Part shown: positions 16,698 to 24,724 of the stretch, one piece after another
Layout of the letters: the number at the start of each line of letters is the position of its first letter
How positions within the stretch are numbered: the stretch's first letter is position 1
Source of the DNA: Gemmatimonadaceae bacterium
GTDB lineage: Bacteria > Gemmatimonadota > Gemmatimonadetes > Gemmatimonadales > Gemmatimonadaceae
DNA: 64,000 bases
Direction: 5' to 3'
NCBI GenBank assembly: GCA_019637445.1
Contig: JAHBVS010000002.1
Location: 124,001 to 188,000, forward strand
Notes under the pieces: generated by a model
The model's database searches: none
Told to the model about the DNA's origin: nothing
Seen by the model: only the letters and a program-made list of their open reading frames with translations
Program-made: the position numbers and the translations under genes

Positions 16698-17735
16698 ATG
16701 TCTGATCGCCTGCTGGTCGTGGACCTCCGCTCCAAGGCGGAGGCCTTCAACCTGCCTGACCGCGTGGCTGCGGCGATCCGCGAGGCCACGCCGGACGGCT
16801 GGCGCACGCACATCGTGGAGGCCGAGACCGATTCCTTCGGCGATGGCGCGCAGCAGCCGAGTGACGAGTCTCTGCGCGTCATTCCCGACGCCGAGGTCTA
16901 CTTCGGTTTTGGGATGCCGCGCTCGCTGTTCCTCGCGGGCAAGCAGCTCAAGTGGGTGCAGACGGGCACGGCGGGCGTCGCGACGCTCTTGTTCGACGAA
17001 GTGCGTGAGGGCGATGTGCTGCTGACCAACGCCGCCGGCACCTACGGCCCGACCATCGCCGAGCACGTGCTGGCGGGTGTGCTGCACTTCCTGCGTGCGT
17101 TGGATCTCGCCGCCGAGATGCGTCGCGACCGAAACTGGGACCAGAGCGCCTTCGCCACCTCGCGCGCTTTGGTGCGTGAGATTGACGAGTGCCACGTGCT
17201 GGTCATCGGCGCGGGTGGACTTGGCAGCGAGATCTCCTGGCGCTTCGAGGCCTTGGGCGCGCGTGTCACCGGTATCCGTCGACGGCCGGGACTCGGCGCG
17301 CCACACGGCTTCGCGGCCATCCACGGACTCAGCGAACTCGATGGCCTGCTGCCGCACGCGGACGTGATTGTCCTCTCGACGCCGCTGACCGACGAGACGC
17401 GGCAGCTGCTCGACGCCAAGCGGCTCAAGGCACTGCGGCCGGGCGCGATCGTGGTAAACGTCGCACGAGGTGCGTTGCTGGACGAAGCGGCCTTGGCCGA
17501 GGGGCTCGAGGCCGGCCGTATCCGTGGGGCGGTATTGGACGTCTTTGCCAAGGAACCGCTGGCGGCGGACAGCCCGCTATGGCACCTTCCGCAGGTTCTC
17601 TGGACCCCGCACGTCAGTGGTGTGTCGCCGCGGCGTTTCTGGGACCGGTTGCAGGCGTTGTTCCTCGACAATTGGGCGCGCTATCGGGCGGGGGAACCCC
17701 TCCGCAACGTGGTGGACAAGCGCGCCGGCTACTGA
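16698..17735 (+). CDS. D-2-hydroxyacid dehydrogenase (NAD-dependent)
   Basis: Oxidises a D-2-hydroxyacid or reduces the corresponding 2-oxo acid. The Rossmann fold carries VIGAGGLGSEI (about residues 173-183). Catalytic residues are visible as Arg in NVARGALLDE, Glu in AKEPLAADS, and His in WTPHVSG. 345 residues, typical. Substrate (glyoxylate, phosphoglycerate, hydroxypyruvate, others) cannot be assigned. It has its own start 35 nt after the MgtC gene and is followed after 13 nt by pilT. Confidence 0.9.
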   Translation: MSDRLLVVDLRSKAEAFNLPDRVAAAIREATPDGWRTHIVEAETDSFGDGAQQPSDESLRVIPDAEVYFGFGMPRSLFLAGKQLKWVQTGTAGVATLLFDEVREGDVLLTNAAGTYGPTIAEHVLAGVLHFLRALDLAAEMRRDRNWDQSAFATSRALVREIDECHVLVIGAGGLGSEISWRFEALGARVTGIRRRPGLGAPHGFAAIHGLSELDGLLPHADVIVLSTPLTDETRQLLDAKRLKALRPGAIVVNVARGALLDEAALAEGLEAGRIRGAVLDVFAKEPLAADSPLWHLPQVLWTPHVSGVSPRRFWDRLQALFLDNWARYRAGEPLRNVVDKRAGY

Positions 17736-17748
17736 CCCGACGGAGCCG

Positions 17749-18813
17749 ATGGAAAAGATCATCAAGGCGGCGGTGGAGCGCGGCGCAAGCGACCTGCACA
17801 TCAAGGCCGGCGACGTCTTTCGCGCGCGCATCGACGGCAAGCTGGTGCCGCTCACCAAGCAGTCGCTCACGCCCGAGCAGACCAAGAGCATCGCGCTGCG
17901 GCTGATTGCCAACGAGGACGACCGGGCGCGCATCGACAAGATCAACGACTACGACTGCTCCTGGGGCGCGCCGGGCATCGGGCGCTTCCGCGTAAACATC
18001 CTGCGGCAGCGCTCGAGCTTCATGATCGTGATGCGCGTCATTCCCTTCGAGGTGCCGAGCTTCGAGCGGCTGGCCGTGCCGCCCGTGCTCAAGCAGATCT
18101 CCGAGGCCGAGCGCGGGATGATCCTCGTCACCGGTGTGACGGGCTCGGGCAAGAGCACGACGATGGCGGCGATGATCAACCACATCAACCAGCACGCCAA
18201 CAAGCACATCGTCACGCTGGAGAACCCGATCGAGTTCCTGCATCGCGACCTGCAGAGCTCGGTGACGCAGCGCGAGATCGGCGTGGACACCGCCGACTTC
18301 CGGATGGGCCTGCGCGCGGCACTGCGCCAGGATCCCGACGTCGTGCTCATCGGCGAGATGCGTGATGCTGAGACCATCGACACGGCGATGAAGGCGGCTG
18401 AGACGGGGCACCTGTTGATCTCGACCGTGCACACGCCCGATGCGCAGAGCACGGTGCTGCGCATCATGGCGATGTTTCCGCCCGAGGAGCAGGACGTCGT
18501 GCGCGTGCGGCTCGCCGAGTCGCTGCACGCCGTCGTGTCTCAGCGGCTGCTGCCGCGCAAGGATGGGAACGGGCGCGTGGCCGCGTTGGAGATCATGATC
18601 GTGACACCGACGATCCGCGACTTGATGCTCGACCGTGACCGGGTCAACGAGATCCGCGACTACATCGCCGCCGGCCGCGAGCAGTATGGGATGCAGACCT
18701 TCGACCAGCATCTGGAGCAGCTGGTGCAGGAGGAACAGATCGAGCTCAAGGTGGCACTGGCGGCATCGACGCGGCCGAGTGACTTGGCGCTCAAGTTCAA
18801 CATGGGTGGATGA
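17749..18813 (+). CDS. pilT: Type IV pilus retraction ATPase PilT
   Basis: Hexameric ATPase that depolymerises the pilus for twitching motility. It begins MEKIIKAAVERGASDLHIKAGD, the PilT N-terminal domain. Walker A GVTGSGKST is at about residues 129-137; the Walker B region is DPDVVLIGEMRDAETI; and TGHLLISTVHT is the His-box region. 354 residues, normal. The start is the ATG at 17749 rather than upstream in-frame codons inside the dehydrogenase gene. No other pil gene is in the window. The next gene overlaps its stop. Confidence 0.94.
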   Translation: MEKIIKAAVERGASDLHIKAGDVFRARIDGKLVPLTKQSLTPEQTKSIALRLIANEDDRARIDKINDYDCSWGAPGIGRFRVNILRQRSSFMIVMRVIPFEVPSFERLAVPPVLKQISEAERGMILVTGVTGSGKSTTMAAMINHINQHANKHIVTLENPIEFLHRDLQSSVTQREIGVDTADFRMGLRAALRQDPDVVLIGEMRDAETIDTAMKAAETGHLLISTVHTPDAQSTVLRIMAMFPPEEQDVVRVRLAESLHAVVSQRLLPRKDGNGRVAALEIMIVTPTIRDLMLDRDRVNEIRDYIAAGREQYGMQTFDQHLEQLVQEEQIELKVALAASTRPSDLALKFNMGG

Positions 18814-19688
18814 TGCGCAGCCTGAGCGGGGTGTTTGGACCGGTCACGACGCCGTTCGTGACAGGGTCGGAGGATCTGGACCTTGAGGGCTTCGCGGCGA
18901 ACGTGCGCGCGCACCTGGCGGAGGGGCTATCGGGAATCGTCGTTGCTGGCTCGACGGGTGAGGCAGCGCTGCTCGCAGAGGATGAGCGGGTACGGCTACT
19001 CTCGACGGCGCGGCCGCTGATTGCTGCCGACCAGTGGCTCATTGCGGGCTGCGGGGCGGAGAGCACGCGGCAGACGGTCGCGCGCTGCGCCGCCGCGAAG
19101 GGCGCCGGCGCGGATGCGGTGCTCGTCGTGGCGCCGCACTACTACGCGTCCTCGATGCAGATGGCGGAGCTGCGGACGCACTATCGGCGCGTGGCGGACG
19201 AGTCGCCGCTTCCGGTGATGCTCTACAACATCCCGAAGTACATGCATTTCGCGTTGCCGGCGGAATTGGTGGCGGAGCTGGCCGAGCACGAGAACGTGAT
19301 TGGGATCAAGGACAGCTCGGGGTCGCTGGATCAGCTCGCGGGGTTCCTGAAGGCGCAGTCGGATTCCTTCTCCGTGATCACGGGGTCTGGGTCGACGTTC
19401 CGGGCGGCGCTGGAGGCTGGGGCACGCGGCGGGATTCTCGCCGTCTCACTCTTTGCCGCAGACCTCACGCTCAAGGTGTTGCGCGGCGTGCAGACTGCGA
19501 ATGCGCACGGGATCACGGAGGCGCAGGCGGCGCTCAAGCCGATGGCGGACGTGATTGTCGCGAAGCTCGGCGTGCCCGGAGTGAAGGCGGCGTTGGATGC
19601 GGTGGGGAAGGTTGGTGGGGTGCCGCGTCAGCCGTTGTTGGCGTTGGATGCGGGGGGACGAGCCGAAGTGGCGGGGGTGTTGGCGTAG
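18810..19688 (+). CDS. Dihydrodipicolinate synthase (DapA) family aldolase
   Basis: Class I aldolase with a TIM barrel. Visible: GSTGEAALL near residue 47, YNIPKYM with the catalytic Tyr around residue 135, and the Schiff-base lysine in GIKDSSG around residue 163. 292 residues. The family includes DapA, N-acetylneuraminate lyase and 4-hydroxy-2-oxoglutarate aldolase; the product here may be any, and no dap neighbours help. Two overlapping ATG codons (18810 and 18813) overlap the pilT stop. Its end marks the left border of the accessory region. Confidence 0.88.
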   Translation: MMRSLSGVFGPVTTPFVTGSEDLDLEGFAANVRAHLAEGLSGIVVAGSTGEAALLAEDERVRLLSTARPLIAADQWLIAGCGAESTRQTVARCAAAKGAGADAVLVVAPHYYASSMQMAELRTHYRRVADESPLPVMLYNIPKYMHFALPAELVAELAEHENVIGIKDSSGSLDQLAGFLKAQSDSFSVITGSGSTFRAALEAGARGGILAVSLFAADLTLKVLRGVQTANAHGITEAQAALKPMADVIVAKLGVPGVKAALDAVGKVGGVPRQPLLALDAGGRAEVAGVLA

Positions 19689-19818
19689 GGCTGTTTCGTC
19701 CTGCTCACAGCTTTGCATTCACAGGCGGGGCAGGCATGGATGCGCCGCTGGGGCGCGTCGGGCGCGCGGTTGGCAAGTGATTGGATTGGTGGAGCTTGCG
19801 CGCCGGCGTGTGTGGCAG

Positions 19819-19867
19819 ACCTACCGGTGCATATAGCACCTGGCGCGTGCGAGATGCACTTGTAGGT
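19819..19867. other. Three-stem junction-like inverted repeats upstream of the first cassette junction
   Basis: In the 264-nt gap after the aldolase gene, an outer stem ACCTAC/GTAGGT (19819-19824 with 19862-19867) encloses two small hairpins with the same 4-nt stem sequence, GTGC/GCAC (19827-19840 region and 19847-19859 region). It could be an RNA element or a decayed recombination site. No coding frame is seen in 19689-19952. Confidence 0.35.
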
Positions 19868-19893
19868 GTGAATGATGCTGCTTGCTAATTCAC

Positions 19894-19900
19894 GTTAGGG
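19894..19900. other. Integron-type core site at the left cassette junction
   Basis: GTTAGGG, matching the consensus GTTRRRY except for the last base. Its next base is C, so the run GTTAGGGC is the exact complement of the GCCCTAAC that opens attC 1 at 20393. No RYYYAAC partner exists in the 200 nt upstream, so this is not a foldable attC. It may be an attI-like point, a scar, or the border of the array. Confidence 0.6.
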
Positions 19901-20526
19901 CGGTCGGTTTGCGTTCGTGACCGCCGACAATGTGCACGGGTAGTTCTCAGCGATGCGACAACGGCCCCTCATCCTTGCGGCTCCGTCAGGCTGGCGCTGG
20001 GTTGCCCGCGTTTCGAGCGCAGTTGTGGCGTCCTTCGGGCTCGCAAGCTGCAATCCGGACAACTTGACCGTGTGCAACGGCGGCGCCCCAAACTGGGACC
20101 GCCCCTCGATTCAGGTGCGGGTCACGGACACTGCCTGGTCCGAGGTGAACGCAGCGGGCTTCACGCTGACGCAGCGTGCGGACGGCTTCCTCGACTCTCT
20201 TGTCGTGCCAGTTGACACATCAGCTTACGGTTGGCTTCACGTGGAGAGCGCGGTGGGACGCCCTGGCGTCTATGACATTTCCATTTCGCATCCGGCGTAC
20301 GAGACCTGGGTGAGAACGGGACTTCGCGTGACCAGTGGCAGCTGCGGCCTGCGCACCTGGAGACTAGCAGCGCTTATGGTGCCGCGCGCGACGCCCTAAC
20401 GACGCTTGCAGCAGATGGCCGTGCGTCGGAGGCGGCGGCGGGGCCGCCGCCTGTTGGCCTAGGGCGAGGTGTTTGCGGCGGCCCCGCCGCCGCGTCTTAT
20501 TTGAACGGCCACAGCTGAAGCAAACG
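19895..20526 (+). mobile_element. Integron gene cassette 1
   Basis: Cassette unit running from the base after the G of the left core site to the G of the core at 20526. It contains one gene in the usual orientation, with its stop inside the attC core, and ends in a full attC. The end sequences are complementary (TTAGGGC at the left, GCCCTAA at attC R''), as a circular cassette intermediate demands. No integrase gene lies in the window. Confidence 0.7.
19953..20399 (+). CDS. Cassette-borne predicted lipoprotein of unknown function
   Basis: 148 residues. The N-terminus has an Arg-containing n-region, a hydrophobic stretch (about residues 17-31) and a lipobox-like FGLASC, so it is probably exported and lipid-anchored. 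The rest alternates short beta-like strands (VRVTDTAWSEVNAAGFTL, YDISISHPAYETWV), reminiscent of carboxypeptidase-regulatory-like or Ig-like folds. I do not recognise the family. It starts 58 nt into the cassette, and its TAA lies inside the attC core (20397-20399), a common arrangement in integron cassettes. Confidence 0.65.
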   Translation: MRQRPLILAAPSGWRWVARVSSAVVASFGLASCNPDNLTVCNGGAPNWDRPSIQVRVTDTAWSEVNAAGFTLTQRADGFLDSLVVPVDTSAYGWLHVESAVGRPGVYDISISHPAYETWVRTGLRVTSGSCGLRTWRLAALMVPRATP

Positions 20527-20532
20527 TTAGGC
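20393..20532. other. attC site 1 (long, with GC-rich internal stem)
   Basis: R'' GCCCTAAC (20393-20400) and R' GTTAGGC (20526-20532) bracket a 140-nt imperfect palindrome. Stem segments: TAACG with CGTTA, GCTT with AAGC, CAGC with GCTG, GGCC with GGCC, with an extra unpaired G at 20408, as attC bottom-strand folding uses. The interior has a perfect 19-bp stem (20432-20450 with 20475-20493), making a large variable terminal structure. R'' matches the left core at 19894, R' matches the end of cassette 2. Confidence 0.8.
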
Positions 20533-20540
20533 GGACTGGG

Positions 20541-21757
20541 TTCAAAGGGTCGATGCAACACCTTCATGGGTCCCTTCTATATGGAGGCAGTTGCGATGTT
20601 CATCCCCAGCGCGCACGGCTACACCTGGCAGCAGCGCACCGAGCTCTGGCGGCGCTACCGCGCCGGCGACTCGATCCGTGAGATCGCCGCCGACCTCGCC
20701 AAGAACCCCGGCGCCGTCCACGGCGTGATCCGCCTGGAGGGCGGCATCTCGCCGCGCCTCCGCGCCCGCTCGGAGCGCGTGCTGTCGTTCGAGGAGCGCG
20801 AGGTCGTCTCGCGGGCGCTGGCCGCGGGCGAGTCCTTCCGCGCCATCGGGCGTCGCCTCGGCCGCGCGGCGTCGACCATCAGCCGTGAGGTCGCGCGGCA
20901 CGGCGGCCGCACGAGGTACCGTGCGATTCGCGCCGACGGCCGCGCGTGGGAGTTCGCGCGCCGGCCGAAGGCCTGCCGCCTCGCGTCCCGGCCGCGCCTG
21001 CGCTATCTCATTGCCGTGAAGCTCAAGGCCCAGTGGTCGCCGGAGCAGATCAGCGGCTGGCTGCGCCGCGAGTTCCCCCACGCGCCGGAGCTGCAGGTGT
21101 CGCACGAGACGATCTATCGCTCGCTCTACGTCCAGGCGCGCGGCGTGCTCAAGAAGGAGCTGCTCACGCACCTCCGCACGGGGCGCGTCGTGCGGCGCTC
21201 CCGCGCGTCGACGCGCAAGGGGCAGGGGCGCGGCCAGATCGTCGACGCCGTCCCCATCAGCGCGCGCCCGGCGGAGGCCGCGGACCGCGCCGTGCCGGGC
21301 CACTGGGAGGGCGACCTCCTCGCGGGCGGCGGCAACACGCACATCGCCACGCTCGTCGAGCGCAGCTCGCGCTTCGCCATCCTCGTGAAGGTCGCGAGCA
21401 AGGAGCCGAGCCAGGTGGTGCCCGCGCTCATCCGGCAGATCCGCCGGCTGCCGACGCACGTCACGCGCTCCCTCACCTGGGACCGCGGCACGGAGCTCGC
21501 GCACCACCGGCGTTTCGCCGTGGCCACCGGCGTGCAGGTCTACTTCTGCGACCCCTACAGTCCCTGGCAGCGCGGCACGAACGAGAACACCAACGGCCTG
21601 CTGCGGCAGTACTTCCCGACCGGCGCGAGCCTCGCCAACGTTACGCAGCGGCAGCTCGACGCCGTCGCCGACCGGCTCAACGGCCGGCCCCGCAAGACGC
21701 TCGACTTCCACACGCCGGCGGAAGTGTTCGACGAAGCCGTTGCATTGATTGCTTGAA
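20541..21757 (+). mobile_element. IS30-family insertion sequence
   Basis: A complete element of about 1.2 kb. Candidate terminal inverted repeats are 20541-20565 and 21733-21757, 25 nt each with 18 matches, including an identical ATGCAAC block and CTTC/TTCAA ends. It holds one intact transposase. No clear 2-3 bp target duplication is visible, so the exact ends may be off by a few bases. Confidence 0.75.
20596..21756 (+). CDS. IS30-family transposase
   Basis: 386 residues, the usual size. An N-terminal helix-turn-helix (GDSIREIAADLAKNPGAVH) and a second helix pair (AIGRRLGRAASTISREVARHG) match IS30 DNA-binding regions. The DDE triad is Asp240 (HWEGDLL), Asp296 (TWDRGTE) and Glu330 (NENTNG), with 33 residues between the last two, the IS30 spacing. 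I chose the ATG at 20596 because GGAGG lies 8 nt upstream; ATGs at 20566 and 20581 are in frame too. It appears intact and could be active. Confidence 0.92.
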   Translation: MFIPSAHGYTWQQRTELWRRYRAGDSIREIAADLAKNPGAVHGVIRLEGGISPRLRARSERVLSFEEREVVSRALAAGESFRAIGRRLGRAASTISREVARHGGRTRYRAIRADGRAWEFARRPKACRLASRPRLRYLIAVKLKAQWSPEQISGWLRREFPHAPELQVSHETIYRSLYVQARGVLKKELLTHLRTGRVVRRSRASTRKGQGRGQIVDAVPISARPAEAADRAVPGHWEGDLLAGGGNTHIATLVERSSRFAILVKVASKEPSQVVPALIRQIRRLPTHVTRSLTWDRGTELAHHRRFAVATGVQVYFCDPYSPWQRGTNENTNGLLRQYFPTGASLANVTQRQLDAVADRLNGRPRKTLDFHTPAEVFDEAVALIA

Positions 21758-21799
21758 TTCACCGGACATCAGAGACCTTCGTGTCATAGGAGATGCGCA

Positions 21800-22312
21800 G
21801 TGAGAGTCTTCGGCCTCCTCCTCTTCCTGCTCCCGTGGCACGCCCTCGCAGCGCAGACACCGGCGGTCGAGTGCGCCGCCGTGCCGCCAGACTCCGTGCG
21901 ATTCGGATCACAGCCGGTGTTTGCGGCTTGCGAGGTCGAGACGCCAGCCCGCCCGCGTGGAGGCGGGCGCCCCACAGGGGTGGTATTTCCAGACGGCATT
22001 CAATGCCTCGTCGCCGAACTCGAATTCGTGGTCGACGAGCGCGGTGTACCTGCTCTCGAGCGCGCGCGCGTACTCTTTGCGACCTCGCCGGAGTTCGGGG
22101 AGGCGGCCCTGCGGGCGCTCCGTCGCCGACGCTTCACACCCGCCCGACGCGAGGCGACGGCGGTTCGGCAGCTCGTCACCGATCGCATCGTTGTCGAGGA
22201 TGAGCGCGTGCCCTTCGTGGCTGGGCGTCCGGGGGATCAGCGCCCCCCAGCTTGCCCCCGTCCCGGTGCCGCTAGCAATGGTTCTCGCTTCACGCCGTAC
22301 CGCCTAACGTGA
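21800..22312 (+). CDS. Cassette-borne secreted protein with a TonB C-terminal-like domain
   Basis: 170 residues. Signal peptide VRVFGLLLFLLPWHALAAQ with cleavage near AAQ. The middle and C-terminal part (about residues 70-130) has VAELEFVVDERGVPALERARVLFATSPEFGEAALRALRRRRFTPA followed by a V-rich strand, the pattern of TonB C-terminal/energy-transducer modules, here without a transmembrane anchor. The start is GTG at 21800 with AGGAGA 6 nt before. The TGA lies inside attC 2, typical for a cassette. Function unknown. Confidence 0.65.
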   Translation: MRVFGLLLFLLPWHALAAQTPAVECAAVPPDSVRFGSQPVFAACEVETPARPRGGGRPTGVVFPDGIQCLVAELEFVVDERGVPALERARVLFATSPEFGEAALRALRRRRFTPARREATAVRQLVTDRIVVEDERVPFVAGRPGDQRPPACPRPGAASNGSRFTPYRLT

Positions 22313-22356
22313 CTTGATGGGCTGACAACCGGCTGCGGCACAAGCGCACGTTATGC
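22302..22356. other. attC site 2 (short form)
   Basis: 55 nt from R'' GCCTAAC (22302-22308) to R' GTTATGC (22350-22356). TAACGTG (22305-22311) pairs with CACGTTA (22347-22353), and CTTG (22313-22316) pairs with CAAG (22341-22344), with an unpaired base between the two helices. Size and layout are those of classical attC sites. R'' complements the start of cassette 2; R' belongs to whatever cassette followed. Confidence 0.8.
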
Positions 22357-22365
22357 GCCCTGGGC

Positions 22366-22494
22366 TCAGAAGGTCGATGCGGCGAACGCCAGCGCTGCAT
22401 ATGAACACCCGGCGACGACGGCGCAGAAGAGCACGCGAAGGTGCGATCTCCTTTGGAGGTCCGCGAGTGGCACGATCACTTTGGATGTCTCCAT
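22366..22494 (-). CDS. Possible small membrane protein
   Basis: A 42-residue frame starting METSKVIVPLADLQRR and ending in one hydrophobic helix (about 20 residues, VLFCAVVAGCSYAALAFA). AGGGG lies 4 nt before the ATG. It falls in the 206-nt gap right after attC 2, on the minus strand, downstream of the amidohydrolase gene. The high GC content makes chance frames common, so this is tentative. No other gene is seen in 22313-22562. Confidence 0.25.
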   Translation of the reverse strand: METSKVIVPLADLQRRSHLRVLFCAVVAGCSYAALAFAASTF

Positions 22495-22562
22495 TCGGTC
22501 CCCTGGGGTTGCAGCGTGGCATATGTCGATTCCGAGCTTCGCTCGGCAAGCCTGCTTGCAGG

Positions 22563-23861
22563 CTATCTCGCCTTTGCTTCGGCCAGCATCTCGTCCAGTC
22601 GCACCCGATCGAGCCACCATCCCGCGGCCATCACACCAACTGGGGCGCGAAGCGTGGCGAGGTCTTTCAGCGGGTTGCCCCGGAGAAGAATAAGGTCGGC
22701 CCGCGCTCCCACGCGAATGATCCCACCTGTCGAATCGCCGAGAAACATCGCCGGGTTGCGCGTTGCTGCGACGAGCGCTTCCCATCTGGTGAAGCCCGCG
22801 TCACGCACCAGTGTCTCCAGCTCATCGTGCACCGAGAATCCGAGGACCATCAGTGGATTCGGAGCATCCGTTCCCAGCAGAAAGCGCGTATCGCTGTCGC
22901 GCAGTGTCTTGAGCAGCGCGGTCTGGAAGTGATAGTACGGCGACAACCTCACCGGCCGTCGGTCTCCGCGCCGCAGCGTCGACCACCACGCCAGTGTCGT
23001 AGAGTCCACATAGGCCATCTCCGGCCGCTCGAACGCGGCCGCGTACTCCGATGTGCCGGCGCCGTCGAGTGCGCGCAGCGATGCCAGAGTTGGCGTCAGC
23101 CAGACGCCCTTGCCCGCGAACAGCGCGCGTGCTTCCGGCAGCCTGGCCGAATCGGGATTGTGGCCGGCCAGGGCGAACGCAACCTTGTCCGTGTGCTGTA
23201 TCGCCTGGCCCGCAGCGATGACGCGCTTCAGGCCAACGCTGGCTGGCACATGGCCGTCTAGCGGAAGGCCGAGCGTTCGGCCAGCCGCTTCGAGTGCCTC
23301 ATAGGCTTCGGGCGACAGGTCGTCGTAGATCTTCAGGAACTGGTATCCCGCGTCCTTCGCTTCATGTGCCGCCTCGTATGCATCCTGCTCCGAGACGATC
23401 AGCCGGTGTCTGACACGCAGTGGGATGCCAGTCAGCAGCGGCGATGCGACGACAAGCCGCGGGCCGACAACCTGACCTGTCGCGATCTGGTCGCGAAGCT
23501 CGATGTGCGCGGGACTTCCGTTCATCTCGCGGACGAGCGTGACGCCGTTCGCGAGGAACAGAGGAATCGATGAGCGGGTCATGTGCGCGTGCATGTCCGA
23601 CAGGCCGGGCATCAGCACCTGTCCGGTGGCGTCGATGCGACACGCGTCCGGCGGCACCTGCACAGACCCCATGGCGGTGATGCGACCGTCGCGCACGAGC
23701 ACCGTCTGCCGCCGCAGCAGCGCAGAATCGATCATCGTCAGCACGTCGGCGCCGACGAATGCGACGGGGACGCCCGGCGCGCAGGTCTGCTCCACCACCA
23801 AAGCCGGCCACATGCTCATGGTGGTCAGAGCAACCAGTGCGGAAGTGAATGCAGGCTTCAT
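22563..23861 (-). CDS. Exported amidohydrolase family protein
   Basis: 432 residues of the metal-dependent hydrolase superfamily (imidazolonepropionase/prolidase-like branch). The N-terminus has a signal-like hydrophobic segment. The HxH motif is MPGLSDMHAH (about residues 86-95), a metal-bridging lysine is likely in FLKIYDD, a His in DGHVPAS, and the catalytic Asp in LLGTDAPNP (about residue 350). It ends in a typical beta-sandwich IRVGARADLILL. Its ATG overlaps the end of paaX by 4 nt, so both form one minus-strand operon. Substrate unknown. Confidence 0.85.
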   Translation of the reverse strand: MKPAFTSALVALTTMSMWPALVVEQTCAPGVPVAFVGADVLTMIDSALLRRQTVLVRDGRITAMGSVQVPPDACRIDATGQVLMPGLSDMHAHMTRSSIPLFLANGVTLVREMNGSPAHIELRDQIATGQVVGPRLVVASPLLTGIPLRVRHRLIVSEQDAYEAAHEAKDAGYQFLKIYDDLSPEAYEALEAAGRTLGLPLDGHVPASVGLKRVIAAGQAIQHTDKVAFALAGHNPDSARLPEARALFAGKGVWLTPTLASLRALDGAGTSEYAAAFERPEMAYVDSTTLAWWSTLRRGDRRPVRLSPYYHFQTALLKTLRDSDTRFLLGTDAPNPLMVLGFSVHDELETLVRDAGFTRWEALVAATRNPAMFLGDSTGGIIRVGARADLILLRGNPLKDLATLRAPVGVMAAGWWLDRVRLDEMLAEAKAR

Positions 23862-24724
23862 CGTGACGCTCCCTCGGTGATAGTTGAGGCTTCGGTTTCG
23901 GCGTAAATCGCGTCGCCGTATCGCACCGCGCCCGGCAGCAGCTTCCGATAGAGGCGCGCCGCCAGATCGCGCGCGCGCTCACCGGGCCAATCCGGCGGGA
24001 GCAGTTCCCCCGGCACGTTCGGGTCGTCCCACGCAACGCCGAGGAATCCGAAGACGACGGCAAATCGCCATCGGAACGCGTCGGCGTCGTCGATTCTCCG
24101 TGCTGCGGTCCGCTCGAGTCTCTGAAGCTGCGCTTCGACCTTTGCGTACCGCCGTCCCAGCTCCCCCACCTTCCAGAGGGCCGTGAGGGCGGCGGTGGAT
24201 TCGGCGTTGCCCGGCACGCCGCGTAGAATGACGACTTCCCGCCTGCTGGCCGCTGGCAACGCCTCGTACAGGCGACGCTCCGCCCGTCGTGGATGGGCGT
24301 AGAGGTTCGCGTCCACGCTCGCAAACCCCTCCACCGCCAGCAGCGCAATCACGCGTTCACGCTGCTTCGCCACTGCCGGCCGCCGCAGCCCGACGTGCAC
24401 GAACGTCCACTGGCCATCCCACCGCTCGTCGCGTGCGGCGAACAGTTTCTCGGTTCCCGCATCGATCTCCGCGCGCGCGTACGCCGACGGGCGATAGAAC
24501 TTGGTGCGCCGCGCCCTGCGGCCGATCAGCTCACCATCCTGCTCCATGCGGTAGAGCGTTTGCCGCACGGCGTCCTCGTTTCGGCCGAGCGCAGTCAGGG
24601 CGCGCACGAACCAGCTGCCGGGCAGCTGTCCGCCGTGGCGCCCGCCGTAGTAGCTGAACGCCGAGTAGACGAAGTAGCTGATCGGGACTCGGGCAATACC
24701 TGACAGCAAATCGACAGTTGACAT
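23858..24724 (-). CDS. PaaX-family transcriptional regulator
   Basis: 288 residues. The N-terminal winged-helix part has PISYFVYSAFSYYGGR, LPGSWFVRALTALGRNEDAVRQTLYRM and GRRARRTKFYRPS, closely resembling PaaX. The C-terminal part (PAASRREVVILRGVP onward) matches the PaaX-type effector domain. PaaX represses phenylacetate catabolism in E. coli with phenylacetyl-CoA as inducer; here the partner gene is an exported amidohydrolase, so the ligand is probably different. An inverted repeat overlaps its start codon and suggests self-repression. Confidence 0.85.
   Translation of the reverse strand: MSTVDLLSGIARVPISYFVYSAFSYYGGRHGGQLPGSWFVRALTALGRNEDAVRQTLYRMEQDGELIGRRARRTKFYRPSAYARAEIDAGTEKLFAARDERWDGQWTFVHVGLRRPAVAKQRERVIALLAVEGFASVDANLYAHPRRAERRLYEALPAASRREVVILRGVPGNAESTAALTALWKVGELGRRYAKVEAQLQRLERTAARRIDDADAFRWRFAVVFGFLGVAWDDPNVPGELLPPDWPGERARDLAARLYRKLLPGAVRYGDAIYAETEASTITEGASR

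Larger units (their letters stand above)
20527..22350 (+). mobile_element. Integron gene cassette 2, carrying an IS30-type insertion
   Basis: Begins TTAGGC after the core G at 20526 and ends at attC 2, whose R'' is GCCTAAC, the exact complement of its own 5' end. Without the 1.2-kb IS it would be a normal cassette of about 600 bp with a single gene (21800-22312). The IS sits in the leader between the cassette start and the gene, in the same orientation. Confidence 0.7.

Noticed and set aside
22304-22549. Minus-strand 81-codon frame over attC 2
   Set aside because: It covers the attC and has no recognisable protein features; the nearby 42-codon hydrophobic frame is a slightly better candidate.
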